Source: Kappaphycus alvarezii (taxonomy: Eukaryota > Rhodophyta > Florideophyceae > Gigartinales > Solieriaceae). From it: a stretch of DNA of 64,000 bases. The position numbers were made by a program, and so were the translations under genes. Numbering within the stretch: position 1 is the stretch's first letter; every line of letters starts with the position of its first letter. Of this stretch, positions 1-11,750 are shown piece after piece. The stretch is taken from positions 744,001-808,000 of the forward strand of contig NADL03000669.1 of assembly GCA_002205965.3 (NCBI GenBank), given 5' to 3'. The notes under the pieces were generated by a model. It was not told the origin of the DNA, searched no databases, and saw only the letters and a program-made list of their open reading frames with translations.

Positions 1-1
1 C

Positions 2-1975
2 CCAGCGAGGAGGAAGCCCTCGCTTGCCTCAGAATATTACCGTCAGATTGTCGATGTACTTGTGCGGTACTCCCTGCGGTATCCACATGTTGCATTCTCT
101 TGTCGACGTCTTGATGATCCCGCTGCGTCCAGGATAGCCGCATCGTCGGACGTAAACACACATCAAGGCGCTTCTGTCGAGGCCAATATTCGCTCTGGCT
201 TCGGGGCAAAGGTCGCTGATGACGTCTTCTCCTTCGAGTTTTCCGTGCCGGGCGCAAACGCACAAGTGAAGGGTTATGCCACTAATGCGAACGTAGGCCT
301 GAAGAAACAGATTTTCATCCTGTTTCTTAATGGACGCTTGGTCGAGTATAACTCAATGAAACGAGCCATTCACGACGTTTACAAGGGATACTTGAAAAGC
401 GATGGCCGTCCTTTCGTCTATTTGAACGTGCAAATGTCATTGGAGGATGTGGATGTCAACGTCCATCCTCAAAAGAAGGAAGTTCGGTTTCTGCACGGGG
501 ATATTATCGAGGAGAAAATTACTGAAGAATTTTGCAGAAGACTTCGGAAAGGTGAAACATCTCGTAAAATGTCTGCCCAGACCTTTTTGAAAACCACAGG
601 ATCGACGCTTTCGGCGGAGGTCATATCGAACAACTTACACAGCCGTATCGCCGAGGGGGTAAAACTTGGGTCACAAACAGCGTCACCTTCTCCGTCAAAA
701 TTGAAGAAATCCAGCAGTGGACGAGCCACTAGGACCGATGTGCAAAATGCTGAACGAAAAGGACAAGGAGGCTATAACCATCTGCGAAGGGAAGCCAGCA
801 GCGGGGATAAGGATGATGACGAAAGCCTTTCTGGTAGCGTTAAGTCCAATGACGAGGATGACAACTTCTCGATTGAAAGCGACAGCGATGAAGACATTCC
901 CACGGATCAGGACGGTTCCGACGACGGAGAGGCAATGGCCGCTAACAGACCATCCTCGCGATCGAGCGGGGCTAGTGGGCAGAGCCGTCCTCCATCCAGT
1001 CAGAGGCCGGTGTATCCCAAGGACATGGTACGAGTCAGCTCTGGGGCGCCTGTCGGACTATTTGATGTATTTTTGGCTAGCCAAGAAGAGAAGCAGGCTG
1101 CCTTAAACTTGCAAACATTTCGCAAGCGTAGTGAGACAGCCATGCCCTTACTTACATCCATTTCAGAAATGCTTCGGCAGGCAAGAGAATCCTCGCACAG
1201 TGGATTAGCGAAAATTCTAAAGGAGCAATTCTTCGTGGGGGTTATCAATCATGATTTTGCTCTTGTCCAGTACAACGCCAGGCTGCTAGTTGTGGAGATC
1301 GACCCAATACTGACAGAGCTTATGTATCAGCAAATCTTAACTCGCTTTGCCGACTTCGAGGGTATCAAGCTTGACCCTCCTGCTCCGGTTGTGGCTTTAC
1401 TTGACGGCTATACTCGGCACATAGGGAAGGAAGTACATATGCAGATTGACGCAGAATCTTGTGCCACAATTTTGCTCGAAAATGCCTCAATGCTCTCAGA
1501 ATATTTTGGAATATGCCTGACTGGGAAGGAAGCGGCAGATGCGCTATTGGTACAAATCCCAATGCTGCTCCCAAGGATTGTGCCGGACATGAGATGTGTT
1601 GGAGAGTTCTTGTACGATATTGCTGTGAAAACGGATTGGTCGGAGGAATGGTCTTGCTTAAAGAGTATCGCGATGCGTTTAGCAAACTGGTACGGAAGAC
1701 ACTGGGAGCCTCTTCTGCAGTCTCTAAACCGCGATAATAACAGTGAAGACACACAAACTGGTGAGAGGGAAGGGCTCAAGAATGCCGACGTTGTCGCTGC
1801 AGACACCGATAGCGAGTCGAAGATCGAGAAATCAAAGCGAGAATGGGTATTGCGGCACATCTTGTTTGGTGCTCTTCGGAAAGAGTTTTACCCGCCGCGT
1901 CGGTTCTATACAAGTGGTGTGATCCGAGAACTGATCAGTTACTCAAAGCTGTTCAAAATTTTTGAGAGATGCTAG
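2..1975 (+). CDS. MLH1: DNA mismatch repair protein MLH1, 5' end outside the window
   Basis: MLH1 is the common subunit of the eukaryotic MutL heterodimers that act after mismatch recognition in the nucleus. The reading frame is open from base 2, so the gene enters from the left; the GTG at 62 is internal and is not the start. About 657 codons are present. The first residues resemble the region after the ATPase domain, followed by the MutL transducer fold with the conserved NVDVNVHPQKKEVRFLH segment near codons 155-172. An acidic, serine-rich linker follows (about codons 230-340), then the MLH1-specific C-terminal dimerisation domain. The protein ends in FERC, the hallmark C-terminus of MLH1 that contributes to the PMS partner's endonuclease site. 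No intron is needed across nearly 2 kb. The ATPase motifs lie outside the window and cannot be checked. The next gene converges on it from the minus strand. Confidence 0.95.
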   Translation, partial: PARRKPSLASEYYRQIVDVLVRYSLRYPHVAFSCRRLDDPAASRIAASSDVNTHQGASVEANIRSGFGAKVADDVFSFEFSVPGANAQVKGYATNANVGLKKQIFILFLNGRLVEYNSMKRAIHDVYKGYLKSDGRPFVYLNVQMSLEDVDVNVHPQKKEVRFLHGDIIEEKITEEFCRRLRKGETSRKMSAQTFLKTTGSTLSAEVISNNLHSRIAEGVKLGSQTASPSPSKLKKSSSGRATRTDVQNAERKGQGGYNHLRREASSGDKDDDESLSGSVKSNDEDDNFSIESDSDEDIPTDQDGSDDGEAMAANRPSSRSSGASGQSRPPSSQRPVYPKDMVRVSSGAPVGLFDVFLASQEEKQAALNLQTFRKRSETAMPLLTSISEMLRQARESSHSGLAKILKEQFFVGVINHDFALVQYNARLLVVEIDPILTELMYQQILTRFADFEGIKLDPPAPVVALLDGYTRHIGKEVHMQIDAESCATILLENASMLSEYFGICLTGKEAADALLVQIPMLLPRIVPDMRCVGEFLYDIAVKTDWSEEWSCLKSIAMRLANWYGRHWEPLLQSLNRDNNSEDTQTGEREGLKNADVVAADTDSESKIEKSKREWVLRHILFGALRKEFYPPRRFYTSGVIRELISYSKLFKIFERC

Positions 1976-2589
1976 CGGCATATTGGGAGTGGTTTCACTT
2001 AAAGATGGGCTTCCAAGTGGGTCCCAATCGTAAGCGTAATTCCAACGTAGCATTGTTCGCTGGTTACGTGCTGCGCAGTCTTGGCCACTACATTTAGGAA
2101 CCTGGGTGGATTACGGAGATTGAAGTGAAAATATCGCTCCCTGCTCTGTAGGACGGGATATGTGCCGCAGTCGTAGACAGGGGATCGAACTTCTTGTAAA
2201 GTATCCGCAGCGTGTCAGTTTCTTTCTGACTTAATTCTTGTAGAGGTAGTAGTAGGTCAGGAGAAAGAATAATCAAGCACTGAGGTCCAATTACTAACTC
2301 TTTCAAATTAGGTGATTACCAGTACTGTTCTGTAGGTCAAACGCAGCAGGTCCGTTGTGTGGCGCGGCCCTGGTGAATGTGGTTGTGTGGAGCGTCCCGT
2401 ATCGTAAAATGCAACATTTATGCTATACAAATTGTGTTATTACCGTACGTCTACCGCTTGACTTTTCAAAACTGTCGGCAGACAGCGAGCAAAAACGTAG
2501 AGTCCATATCTACGCCAATATGAATCTTGGTTTCCACAGGTGAGAGGCAAAAGGAACTTCGCAAGTAATTCAAGAAGCTTAGGTTCCCG
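1976..2589. other. Intergenic region between two convergent genes
   Basis: This 614-bp stretch separates the MLH1 stop codon from the stop codon of the minus-strand membrane protein. It should hold both 3' untranslated regions. I see no ORF with recognisable content, no clear repeat and no RNA gene. Confidence 0.5.
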
Positions 2590-3528
2590 TCATTGCTCCT
2601 CTTCTTCCTCCCCGGCGGGTCTAAATACAGGCAATGGCTCTGTGACGCATTTCAAATCTCCTAGATCTGGATTTACGATCATGATTCTGTCCAACTCTTT
2701 CTCCCCTCCCATTTCCTCATCACTCGTCGCCATTGACGCAACCTCTTCATCGGCGATCCGTGCGCGAATTATTTTTGCTACACGGCCAATTCGGTTTAAG
2801 CGATTGAGCATTAGAACGGCCAACCCTACAATAATCCCACCAAGCAACAGGCTAACATGAACCGCGGCACAGATACCTGCGCCACCCTGATTTAAATCCA
2901 TGGCTTGATACGGCCATCCAGAGACAATAGCACTGCGGATCCATACAAACACAAGCCAGATGCAAGCGATCGTCGGAGCGAGTATCACATAAAACACTCG
3001 AAACCACATTCGAAACGAAAGTATTCCATCCAGAACCAGTAACGCCGGAGCTACTGCGTACAGCATTAACTCTGCGAAAGCGTTCCCTGCCTCACTTCCA
3101 CTGAGCCACGCCCAGTACACCAAGCACAATATGAGCTCCAATGATACGGCGGTTTGCAAAACGGGTACAGTTATCTGGGGTAAGAAAGCGGAAGGTGATT
3201 TCGATTTTAAGGCTGATGCACGTTCCGGGAAGAGAAAGTATATCAGGGATGAAAAGGTAGCCAGACAAAAGGCGAAGGTGGAAACAATGTAGGCCCACGC
3301 GCCAAGCGTCGAAAGACGGATATATCCGGTGGCAACGTGTAGAAACAGGGTAAGGACCAGGGTGCAAGTGGAGGAAAGACGGGACACGAGAAGAACGGGT
3401 GTGGGAAGGAAGACGGAGCCACCGGCCTCGGAGAGCGTGTGACAACCGATGAGAGGGCGAAGAGGGCCGAAAATAACATGAAAGGGAGAAGGCTGGAAGG
3501 GTAGCTTGAGGGGTATCAGAGTAGTCAT
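2590..3528 (-). CDS. Multi-pass membrane protein, rolling-stone/AIG1-like (short paralogue)
   Basis: The 312-residue protein starts at an ATG (3526-3528) and has about six hydrophobic segments, near residues 42-66, 74-98, 120-142, 152-170, 177-197 and 218-241. A short charged tail ends in a run of glutamates. The pattern of a polar residue followed by LLVLDGILSFRMWFR around 163-177 resembles the conserved inner segment of the rolling-stone / FAR-17a-AIG1 membrane family, but the match is loose and no catalytic residue can be assigned. It is a paralogue of the 581-residue protein at 26695-28440: both have H-T-[IL]-[SA]-E-A-G before the first span and Q-[IV]-T-V-P-x-x-Q-T-x-V-S before the third. 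It is intronless and convergent with MLH1. The function is not known. That it is a real gene is likely; the family name is an inference. Confidence 0.7.
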   Translation of the reverse strand: MTTLIPLKLPFQPSPFHVIFGPLRPLIGCHTLSEAGGSVFLPTPVLLVSRLSSTCTLVLTLFLHVATGYIRLSTLGAWAYIVSTFAFCLATFSSLIYFLFPERASALKSKSPSAFLPQITVPVLQTAVSLELILCLVYWAWLSGSEAGNAFAELMLYAVAPALLVLDGILSFRMWFRVFYVILAPTIACIWLVFVWIRSAIVSGWPYQAMDLNQGGAGICAAVHVSLLLGGIIVGLAVLMLNRLNRIGRVAKIIRARIADEEVASMATSDEEMGGEKELDRIMIVNPDLGDLKCVTEPLPVFRPAGEEEEEQ

Positions 3529-5099
3529 GTTAGAGCGGGTGGTGCTGGGATCAGACGAGAGTCAGGTGGTGCGGGCGGCATGGCGGTAATAGTGAGGAGG
3601 ATTGCCAACGCTAGCGTTGGGACGACCGGAGTTGAAACGAAGGCTGGGGTGCAGGTGCGGATGGGTAAGCTTGTTGTTGCTCTCAGCTGTTGGGGTAGGG
3701 CCGGTGTCCTGTGTGGACTCGTATTAACTTATATTATTTACCCTGGGGCACGGAGAGATGAAATTTTTTCGTTGGACTGAAGAACCTGCTCAGTGCTCGA
3801 GGGGCAGTGGGACGTAGGTCTAGCGGTCAATGCTTTTTGCCTTTCGACATTGACGCAGTTCATGCTTTCGCTGTGACTATGCAGTCACTGGCTATTGTAC
3901 GGGCTTCAATATGTCCGTTAACGTGCCAGCCCTCATCCTATCGGGAACAAGCATAAGAATGAATGAGATTTGCGAGCATCTATGAACATCATTTCGTCAT
4001 TTTATTCTAAACTGCAGGTCGTCGTTTGTGTGGTTCCATACGGTAGCTTAAAATGGTTGCAAGACGCAGTTGTATACAACGCAACACAAATGTTTAATAG
4101 CAGATCAACGACATACTGTACGATATGATATTTACTCAGTCAGAATTTAGAGTGTCCACAGTCTGACCGGCTTTTCAGTTAAGAACTTACGGATGGACAA
4201 CTTCGGCCACGTGTAATTGTGTCCAAGAGATGATAACCGTAGCCAACAAAGACCAAGACGCAATTGATGCGCTAGTGGATCCGTGTGCGAATAGTATTGT
4301 AGAGTCCGAAGTGTGGCATTTCCCAGCAAAGCGGGGTACGAACTCCTCAATAATCAGAACAGATTTGGGAGATACAGCGCTGAGAAAGTCGAAAACCAGG
4401 GGCTAGAATCGGAATCCCGGGTCCCGAGAGAAGCTATGGGAGGGAGGCAACAGGTGTCTCAAAAGCCCGTGTCGATTGAGGTCCCAGACTTAAGGTGGGG
4501 CATGTGGGCGGCAGCCCCGCCGGCGGCTTCGATAGCTTTCGCAGTGGAGTTGCTTGAAGGAGGACGTAGCAGCGACATCATACGCGGCAGGCCGGTCCGT
4601 GAGGCCGGCTTCAGGAATGCCAAGTGTTTGCACAAAGAGGACGTCCGCTGGCCTGCAGTACGTACCGGGAACGGGACTTTCAATTCCGAACTGATAGTCA
4701 AGGCTAGCGGCGCGGAAGAAATGCCATACAAAGAGGTTGCGGACTGAATTGCGGCAGTGAATGAGTTCCAACCCCTATACGCACCATTCAGCGGCATTAA
4801 ACCCGTGAACGTCGAGGTCTTGCGGGCTGTACTCACATTCTAACTGCAACGAGTGTGTATCGAACATGACGCCGAGGTGCTTCGTGTCTACAATAAGACC
4901 ATCATCCTTACATGAGAACAATTTTTGACAATTTTTTAAAATTCAAACCTTTTTAACAACCTTTTTTCCGGCCCCGCATGTTCATTCAGACAAGGGGATA
5001 CTCCATCAAACTAAACTTTTCGAGAGTTGCAACTGAGCTTAGCGCAGGAACAATTTTCCCTTACGGGTAACCCTGGATTTTTCGTTCTTCTTCCCAAAA
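3529..5099. other. Gene-poor stretch with one unidentified ORF
   Basis: This lies between the membrane-protein start and a piggyBac relic. A 144-codon plus-strand ORF (4313-4747) has no family I recognise; it is rich in Ala, Gly and Arg and is GC-richer than its surroundings, so it may be a fragment of an element or chance. The segment from about 4900 to 5099 is AT-rich and leads into the decayed transposase, so it may belong to that element. No promoter or RNA gene was recognised. Confidence 0.35.
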
Positions 5100-6500
5100 A
5101 TGGATCCACGAACCGTTCCAGGGAATCTAATTGACTGCCGAGCTTCCCTCGTTACGTCAGCTAACAGAATGTAAGAGCTTGTATGGATCGGCTTGGAAGA
5201 CGAAAATGGTCAGTGGAACAGTCATTGTAGTCCATACTTACATCGTAAGTGGGCGAAGGAGGAAGTCAGTAGAAGCAAGCTGGAAGGTACGCGACCGTCT
5301 CAGGACCGGTATGCTGAATATTGTGGACATTAAAGCAGGATTACCCCCAACAGACGTTTTAGCGGAGCCAATGTGTCACGACATCTTCTCATATCTTCGT
5401 AGATGAAAGTATCAGCAGGTGGTGCGGTCTTGGCGGTGATTAGATCAAGAAAGGACTTCATCATTATGGTGCTTACGACAGAAATCCAGACAACAGCTGC
5501 GAATTGAAGGCTTCTACATGTTTTCAGTCTAGAATAATGTTGAAGATGGAGCTCGTCATGGATAAACGGGTGGCCTTCGGCCTAACTCCACCGGAAAAAT
5601 TCTATCACACTACAGCTCTTACGCTTCGTCTTGTTGAACCGTGGCTGAAGAAAAATCGCGTCACATGCGGGGAGCATTATTTTGCATCGGCTTCAACGGC
5701 GAAAGCCTTGATGAGATATGAAACGATATTTATTTGTGTGGTCAAGAACACAGTAAGGGAACTTACGATGCAATAAATATCCTTATAGGAGCTCATAGAT
5801 CGAAGCGATCACGTATTCATGATCTCTAAGAATTTGAACACCCAAAAAAATTTTAATGGCTTTTTTTTAGATGGACAGAGAAGGAAGATATTTCATAAGT
5901 AGTTGCCATACAGCCATGCAAGGGACTTAAATTTGAAGGGATTAATGTAGAACTGTGTAGGATGAAACAAATAACGTAGATTTAGATATTTCGATTCCTG
6001 ATGCTGTGGAGAGGTACTTTGACATATGTTCTCAAATTGATCGGCACAAGAGATCTGGGCAAGATAAACTTGGAATTGAGAATAAATTGGAAGTGAAGGA
6101 TTGGTCGCTCAGGGTCAATTCCTCTCTTCCATTGATCATAGAAGCTCACTTTAAAAGCATTCTTTCGGTCCAAGACTCTCTTCATCGCAGTCTAATTTTG
6201 ATGAAATTATTGTTGAGGAATTAGTTGAAAATTTTTAATTCTATGTCTCGTCGAGCATCTAATGCAAATGAAATGAGTATGATGAAAATTCATTGAATCC
6301 TGTTGCAGTTGTTAGAACCCATTTTGCAGTAAAAAAGGGGAGGAATGCAGTGAAAAAAAGGAGAGGAAGTTAGATGATGGGGAGTACACTAAATCATATT
6401 ACCTTAGTCGCTGTCGGGTCAGTAAGGTCATTAAGTCGAAATTTCTTTGCTCTGGTAGCCGTGACAATGGCCTTGGCGATATATGAACCCGTCATGTGAG
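5100..6500 (+). pseudogene. Decayed piggyBac-type transposase
   Basis: Three separate open segments match in order the intact transposase at 22022-24085. The N-terminal domain starts at the ATG at 5100 and shows LVTSA, then a shifted CKSLYGSAWK. The catalytic core around 5395-5775 keeps VDES (first aspartate) and LRLVEPWLKKNRVTCG, but CADSAF of the intact copy reads CGEHYF here, so the second catalytic aspartate is replaced by glutamate. A third segment (6006-6180) keeps CSQIDRHKR and VKDWSLRVN. A zinc-like C-terminal trace (CRVSK...SKFLCS) is visible near 6400-6460. About 190 codons between the N-terminal domain and the first aspartate are missing, and there are several frameshifts and stops. 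It is clearly non-functional and clearly related to, but diverged from, the copy in the 19-24 kb element. I could not find matching inverted ends around it. Confidence 0.85.
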
Positions 6501-8686
6501 CAAAAAAGTGGTTACTTTATGAATCATTAGCGTGTAAAGCATCATGTGGACCTTAAATATGATTCAAAGCTGAATCGAATTAGTGTGACTTCTGAAGTAA
6601 AAGAAAAATTTGTTTTAAATTTTTTTCTATAAACTTCTACTAGTTTTACTTGCTTCATATGACTGATAAAGTAAATTGCTGTCTATGGAGAACTAAATTA
6701 TCCCTTTATGAGATGCCATCGTATTCTGTCTCATGTTCAAGTGGATGTCTAACTCTAAGGGACATTTTCTCGGCAAATGAAATATTACAGGACCGTTCGG
6801 AGGACAAAGGGAGGAGAATAGGAGTTTAATAGAAGGTTAGTAATGTTTTAGTAAATTTACGATATACGTAGACGATGATAGGACGACAAATTAGTTCACG
6901 ATCCGTCCTCTGTTGACATTCCTAGCAAATTTAATTTGGAATTTTGATTGAATTGGGCCTATTTATTAAAAATTACGTATTTAAACTCTGCAGCAGGGGA
7001 AATCAACTTATTGTACTTCGATGCCTCGAGTGATTTGAATTTCTGTGTTTTCTCTAAGATAAGATACTCACTTTGTTACATCCCGTGCAATCGAAGTGAT
7101 TCTTCGGAGCTGTCTTCCTTCAGGCGCAACTAAACGCCTAACATTGCCTCACATACCACATTTGTACAACTCGGCGCTCAGATTGAAAACCATAACCTGT
7201 TGGAAGGCCACTTCTATCTCTACGCCGATGTAATTTTAACCCAGCCATTTGACTGATCAGTGTGTTCCACAATGATTTTTCTTATTCAAAGGGAATCTCA
7301 AAGAAACAACAACTCTGCAATAAAAAAGACCATAAAAACCTTCAAAATATCCCAGTAAAGCTCCAGTTCAGAGCCAGATTAAAAATGTAACCGCAGGATT
7401 TCATTGTAAAAAAGGACCCCGCGGAATGCACGAAAAATTTATGCAAGCAGAAGAAAAGTGAAAGCGGCATCAAAACGAAATCGCTGAATGAGAGTGTCGA
7501 GGCTTGAAGTCGAAACTTTTATCAGCAGTAAACCATTGCGTTATTTTTTGGTTAATTACGAGCGCCGCAATTTTCAAGCACAATGCGACGATTGTGGAAG
7601 TTTATTGCCTGGAAATTGTTAGAAAGTCGCCTGATTGGGTCTGAGTATGATTTTTAAAGCTCATATTTCTTTTGATAAGGGCCTACAGTTATTCCAGGTA
7701 CATATCTTGTCGAAGACACTACAAGCGGGCCCGCGTTATCAATGATCCTAGCTCGCGTGAATAATCCGAGGGTAATTAGTTATATGGCCTGTTGCCGTTG
7801 ACAGCTCTACAATGCTCAAAAAATCTGCCAAAAAGGGTCACCTGATCCGTTTGGGTCCAGCTACAAGATTTTCAAGCCCACAGGATTTGCATCTGATCTA
7901 AATCGCCCTTATGCCACGAAAAGCCCTCCTGATAGGGCTGAATTTGGAGAATTTGCTATTTAAAAATTTTTAAGCCATTGCGAAACCATTTCTGGAACAT
8001 TTACCTATCGAATCACGTTGTTGCGTCTTGCCATATTCCTCCAAAAATTTGAACAAATCTAAGATGTACTAGGTATTTACGCTACGCGTTATTATCATAA
8101 AACTGAGACATACCTCCCATACACGCTCGGCAACACGCAAGCAGGCTACTTTGGAGCCTCAGTTCTCTATCACGTCCATGAAAGCAGGGAGGTAGCAAAG
8201 AAGATTATTATTGCAGGCTGGTTTGCCTTCTTTGCTAAATTTTAAACACACCTCGTCCAGCCGTTAACGGCGGGAGATTTTTTGTTAAAATCTAACTGAG
8301 ATCGCTCGAGAAGATGGTTACTCCAGGATCCATTTCTACTGTATCTGGAACTCAATTTATACCGCTCACGAGCAGTGGCTGTATTTCGGAAGTATTCATC
8401 CGGGTATCGGACGAAAAATTTCTGGCAAACCTGAAGGAAAATCTCGAGCGGGAAATAATTCATACGGTTCTGAGCGGCGGCCGACTCAGAAAAGGCGCTT
8501 GCAAGTTTTGAAACGACCCAAATCTTACCATCTCTGCCTATTGATAGCGAGCGTATCTGAGTGTTTCGGCATTCCTGCACCACAAATATCAAGACGAAGT
8601 CTACGCTCCTACATATACGCCGTGATGTCCGCATATACTTTTTTAGAACTTATTGTCATAGGGATGTAAACTAGCGCGGTCAATCA
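6501..8686. other. AT-rich stretch without recognisable genes
   Basis: The only sizeable ORFs are 6948-7133 (+) and a 130-codon minus-strand ORF at 8242-8634. Neither resembles a family I know, and composition does not set them apart. Some of this may be 5' sequence of the Tc1/mariner relic that follows, but I see no helix-turn-helix motif. Confidence 0.35.
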
Positions 8687-9120
8687 TTCTGGACCGACGA
8701 GAAAAGGTTCATAAATGAGAGTTAAGAGACGGGATCAATGTTACTTTCATTTATTTGACAAGGAAGAACTTACTATATCAATTTTCTAGCTTAGGGGTCC
8801 TAAGTAATAGGTTTGGGCTGCAATTCATAAATATATTAGTCTAGTGGAATATCACAGAACATTGAATGGATTGGAGTAGATCAACAAACCAAGTAAAACT
8901 TTTCTTACTTGGGCTTGTCAGGAGCAAACAATGTGGCGTAATTTTATGCAAGATAATGACCCTGCCCATTCCTCTAAGTCGGCTTTAAAGTTGTTTAAGA
9001 GAAATTTGCTCAAGTGTTAGACTGTCGTGAAAGGTCCACAGATTTTCATTCGCTAGAGATCCTCTGGGGAATAATAACTGGGTTTCATACTCCAATTCAA
9101 GGCAGTTTATGACTACATCT
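8687..9120 (+). mobile_element. Tc1/mariner-type transposase relic
   Basis: Three short segments carry the DDE/D signature of the Tc1/mariner superfamily in the right order. At 8687 the frame reads FWTDEKRFINE, the first-aspartate block (usual form: W-[ST]-D-E-x-x-F). Near 8940-8990 it reads FMQDNDPAHSSKSA, the second-aspartate block (Q-D-N-A-P-C/A-H). At 9035 it reads STDFHSLEILWGII, the block normally written S-P-D-L-N-P-I-E-x-x-W, with the third acidic residue. These segments are in different frames and are broken by stops, so the copy is dead. I did not find its terminal repeats. The family assignment is firm despite the decay because the blocks are co-linear and properly spaced. Confidence 0.75.
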
Positions 9121-11750
9121 GAGCTGGCATAATCTACTATGGAACGCTATAATATGATTGAAAATAGAATAGTCTAGAAGAATGGTAAAATCAACGCCAT
9201 ACCGTTGTATATATGTCATTTTCTGCAGGGTGAAATGAATGACTACTATTTATGCTGAGATAACATTTCAGAAAGGGTGAATTTTGATCTCATTCCTCAT
9301 TCGCGTCAAAGTGTGTCTACGATGAGCAGTTACAGATCATACAGATACGAGTAGGTACTGAACTGGTGTTCCGCGTCGGTCACGTGTGGTGGGATGTGAC
9401 CTATTATATTCATTTTATTTGGTGCTCACATGTTTTAACTCAGGCGTTGGTATATGCGCTATGGAATCTAACCTTCAGTAGTAAGCTTTTTTCGAATTAT
9501 TCATGTAATTTACTCCTCAAGCACAACGATAATTTGGGGAAAGGGCGCACCGAGGGAATCAAAAGCAGTGGGTGGAAATGTGAATTACGATGCATGAAAT
9601 GAGGCGTTAGAGTGTATATTTGTGCAGCGCAAGAGTTTTCATTGCAATTCTTGGACTTTTCTAGGTGGGACACAGCGGTTTAGAGCACCCGCTTCAATTT
9701 GACCAGCGAAAAGTCGATTAATCACCTCCATCGGTGTGCGAAAATGCCTGAGTTTGGTAGGGGAGATCGGGCGCTGAGTGGGAGAGCCCGCTACAAACGA
9801 GGTGCAGCCAAGGGTTATGGGGTACAAGTCAAAAATACATGTAATTGGTGCATGATATTACAGTATTTTCCTAGCCCAAGGTACGTCGGTACATCGGTAC
9901 ATAAGAATAAATTGAACCTGTACAGTGTTACAGTACATAAAACATATAATTTTTTTGGAGGTGGTACAAGAACATTCAAATTTGTATATGTACCAAGCAC
10001 ATGTAATTTTATTAAAGAATGGGCGGTACATGGGTATCAGAGAGAAAAATTACTTCAATGAGTATCTAAACGTAATAATGATTTTTATGGCACCAGTAAA
10101 ACGGGTTTCCGTCATCACATTTACCAGTTACAACTAATCAATTCGCCTTATTTCCCCATGTAAAAGTAACTGACTCAGACTATGTGGTCTAATTGGTGAA
10201 AAATGTATCGGGAACTGGCAGGAAGTAAGTTAAATTCCAGGAGAGTACATTGCTAAAACTGCAAGTGAGTGCGGGTTACAATAAAAAGGGGCTGTCTTTT
10301 GGATTTCAATTCTAATCTTAGGACCCGCCTTGGTTTCATTTGGAGATATTTCTTTCCATCCTGGAAATGAGAAATAGCTTTCATAGCCAAGGTTCCGAAG
10401 GCGAGGATTAGACATTATACTGCACTAATTGTAAATAGTCATATTTCAGTTCCGGGAACTATGCAACATGGAGTTCTGTAGCAGACCTCTTCCATTATTC
10501 ATTGCTCTTTTTCTCGCTCACATCACTATCCTTTATCCTCAAAAAATAGTCACTAAATGGTCCACAGGCATTATTTGAGCTAAAATATTGGTCGATTAAT
10601 CATATTTTTTCGCAATTGTGACCACATTATTGATATTACGGGTTGAAATACGGTTATAAAGTGGACTGAAAAGGCGACAAGCCTGGCGAAATATGCGCTC
10701 ATTTTTAATCTGAGTACCAGGAATACCCAAAAGAACTTGCAAAGCCTTGCACAGTCGGAAACAGTGCTTGATTTATAGATATCAATTTTCATTTGTTGCT
10801 GCAAATTTTAAATGCTTCGATCGAACCATTCCTAGCTTCGAAACCATTTATTTGCTGACTACATCGGAATTATCTGATTTTTAACTTGCCGAAAAGCATT
10901 CTTCTACTTCATCATTTCCTTATAAATCGATAGCAGCACCTTCAGCAGCGTCCCCGGCCAAACCTCAATCAGTTTCTGGCTATATGCATGCTTAAAATCA
11001 GTGGACCATTCACTTTTTCATAATACATTTTTGCCAAAGTTCTTGCACTTTTTGTATCGCTTTGCTGAAATCACATCAATGCTGACCTCAAATAATTAAA
11101 CTCTAGGATAAATATAGAAGTAAGATAGTAATGAACGTACACACTACTGATAGACCGAAATTCAAAAAAATAATACTTGAAAAGATTGTTAAATGATTCA
11201 GCAACACAGGAAGACATTTTTTCTTTGTACGTAACCAACTAGGCATAGAATTATTCTTCCGGAACTGGAGCCACAGTCTTACAGTTCCTATTAAACTCCA
11301 AGTAAAACATTCGCAATGTGAGAAAAAGCCTCACTTACAGTCCACGTTTTCTATTGGCTTTTCAGGTAAGAGAAGATGATTTTCAAGTGTTTCAACAATA
11401 CAGTGTACTATTTACCATGTCTCTGAACTAGGAACTAGATTTATAAGATTAAAATGGGCTTGAGTGCCGAAACATTTCTGAACGACTTCCTTATATGGGT
11501 AAGCTGCAAAACAAGAGTAACTTATGGCCTTTTTGAAGAACGAAAGTTATTGCACATTTTGTAGAAATTGCACAAAATACTCCAAAAATGTTTTATTTAG
11601 AGCAGAATTTGATGAACATGCTTTTTACGGTTTGTTCAAGCCGTTTTTCATTCCAAAGTTATGACAAATCTCTTGATAAGAACATGACTACTCTGTAAAG
11701 CCCTCTGCCCTTGACCCCTAATATCGTTCCTCAATCTCGGTGCTGCCAGA
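9121..11750. other. AT-rich stretch without recognisable genes
   Basis: Only short ORFs under 121 codons occur and none has recognisable content. Around 9881-10020 the sequence is rich in GTAC words, including GTACGTCGGTACATCGGTAC, part of a window-wide preference for GTAC-centred palindromes. No RNA gene or element end was recognised. Confidence 0.4.

Noticed and set aside
62..64. GTG at 62 as the MLH1 start
   Set aside because: MLH1 homology continues in frame upstream of it to the window edge.
3580..3780. A 66-codon ORF just upstream of the short membrane protein
   Set aside because: No recognisable content, short, and lies in the presumed promoter of the divergent gene.
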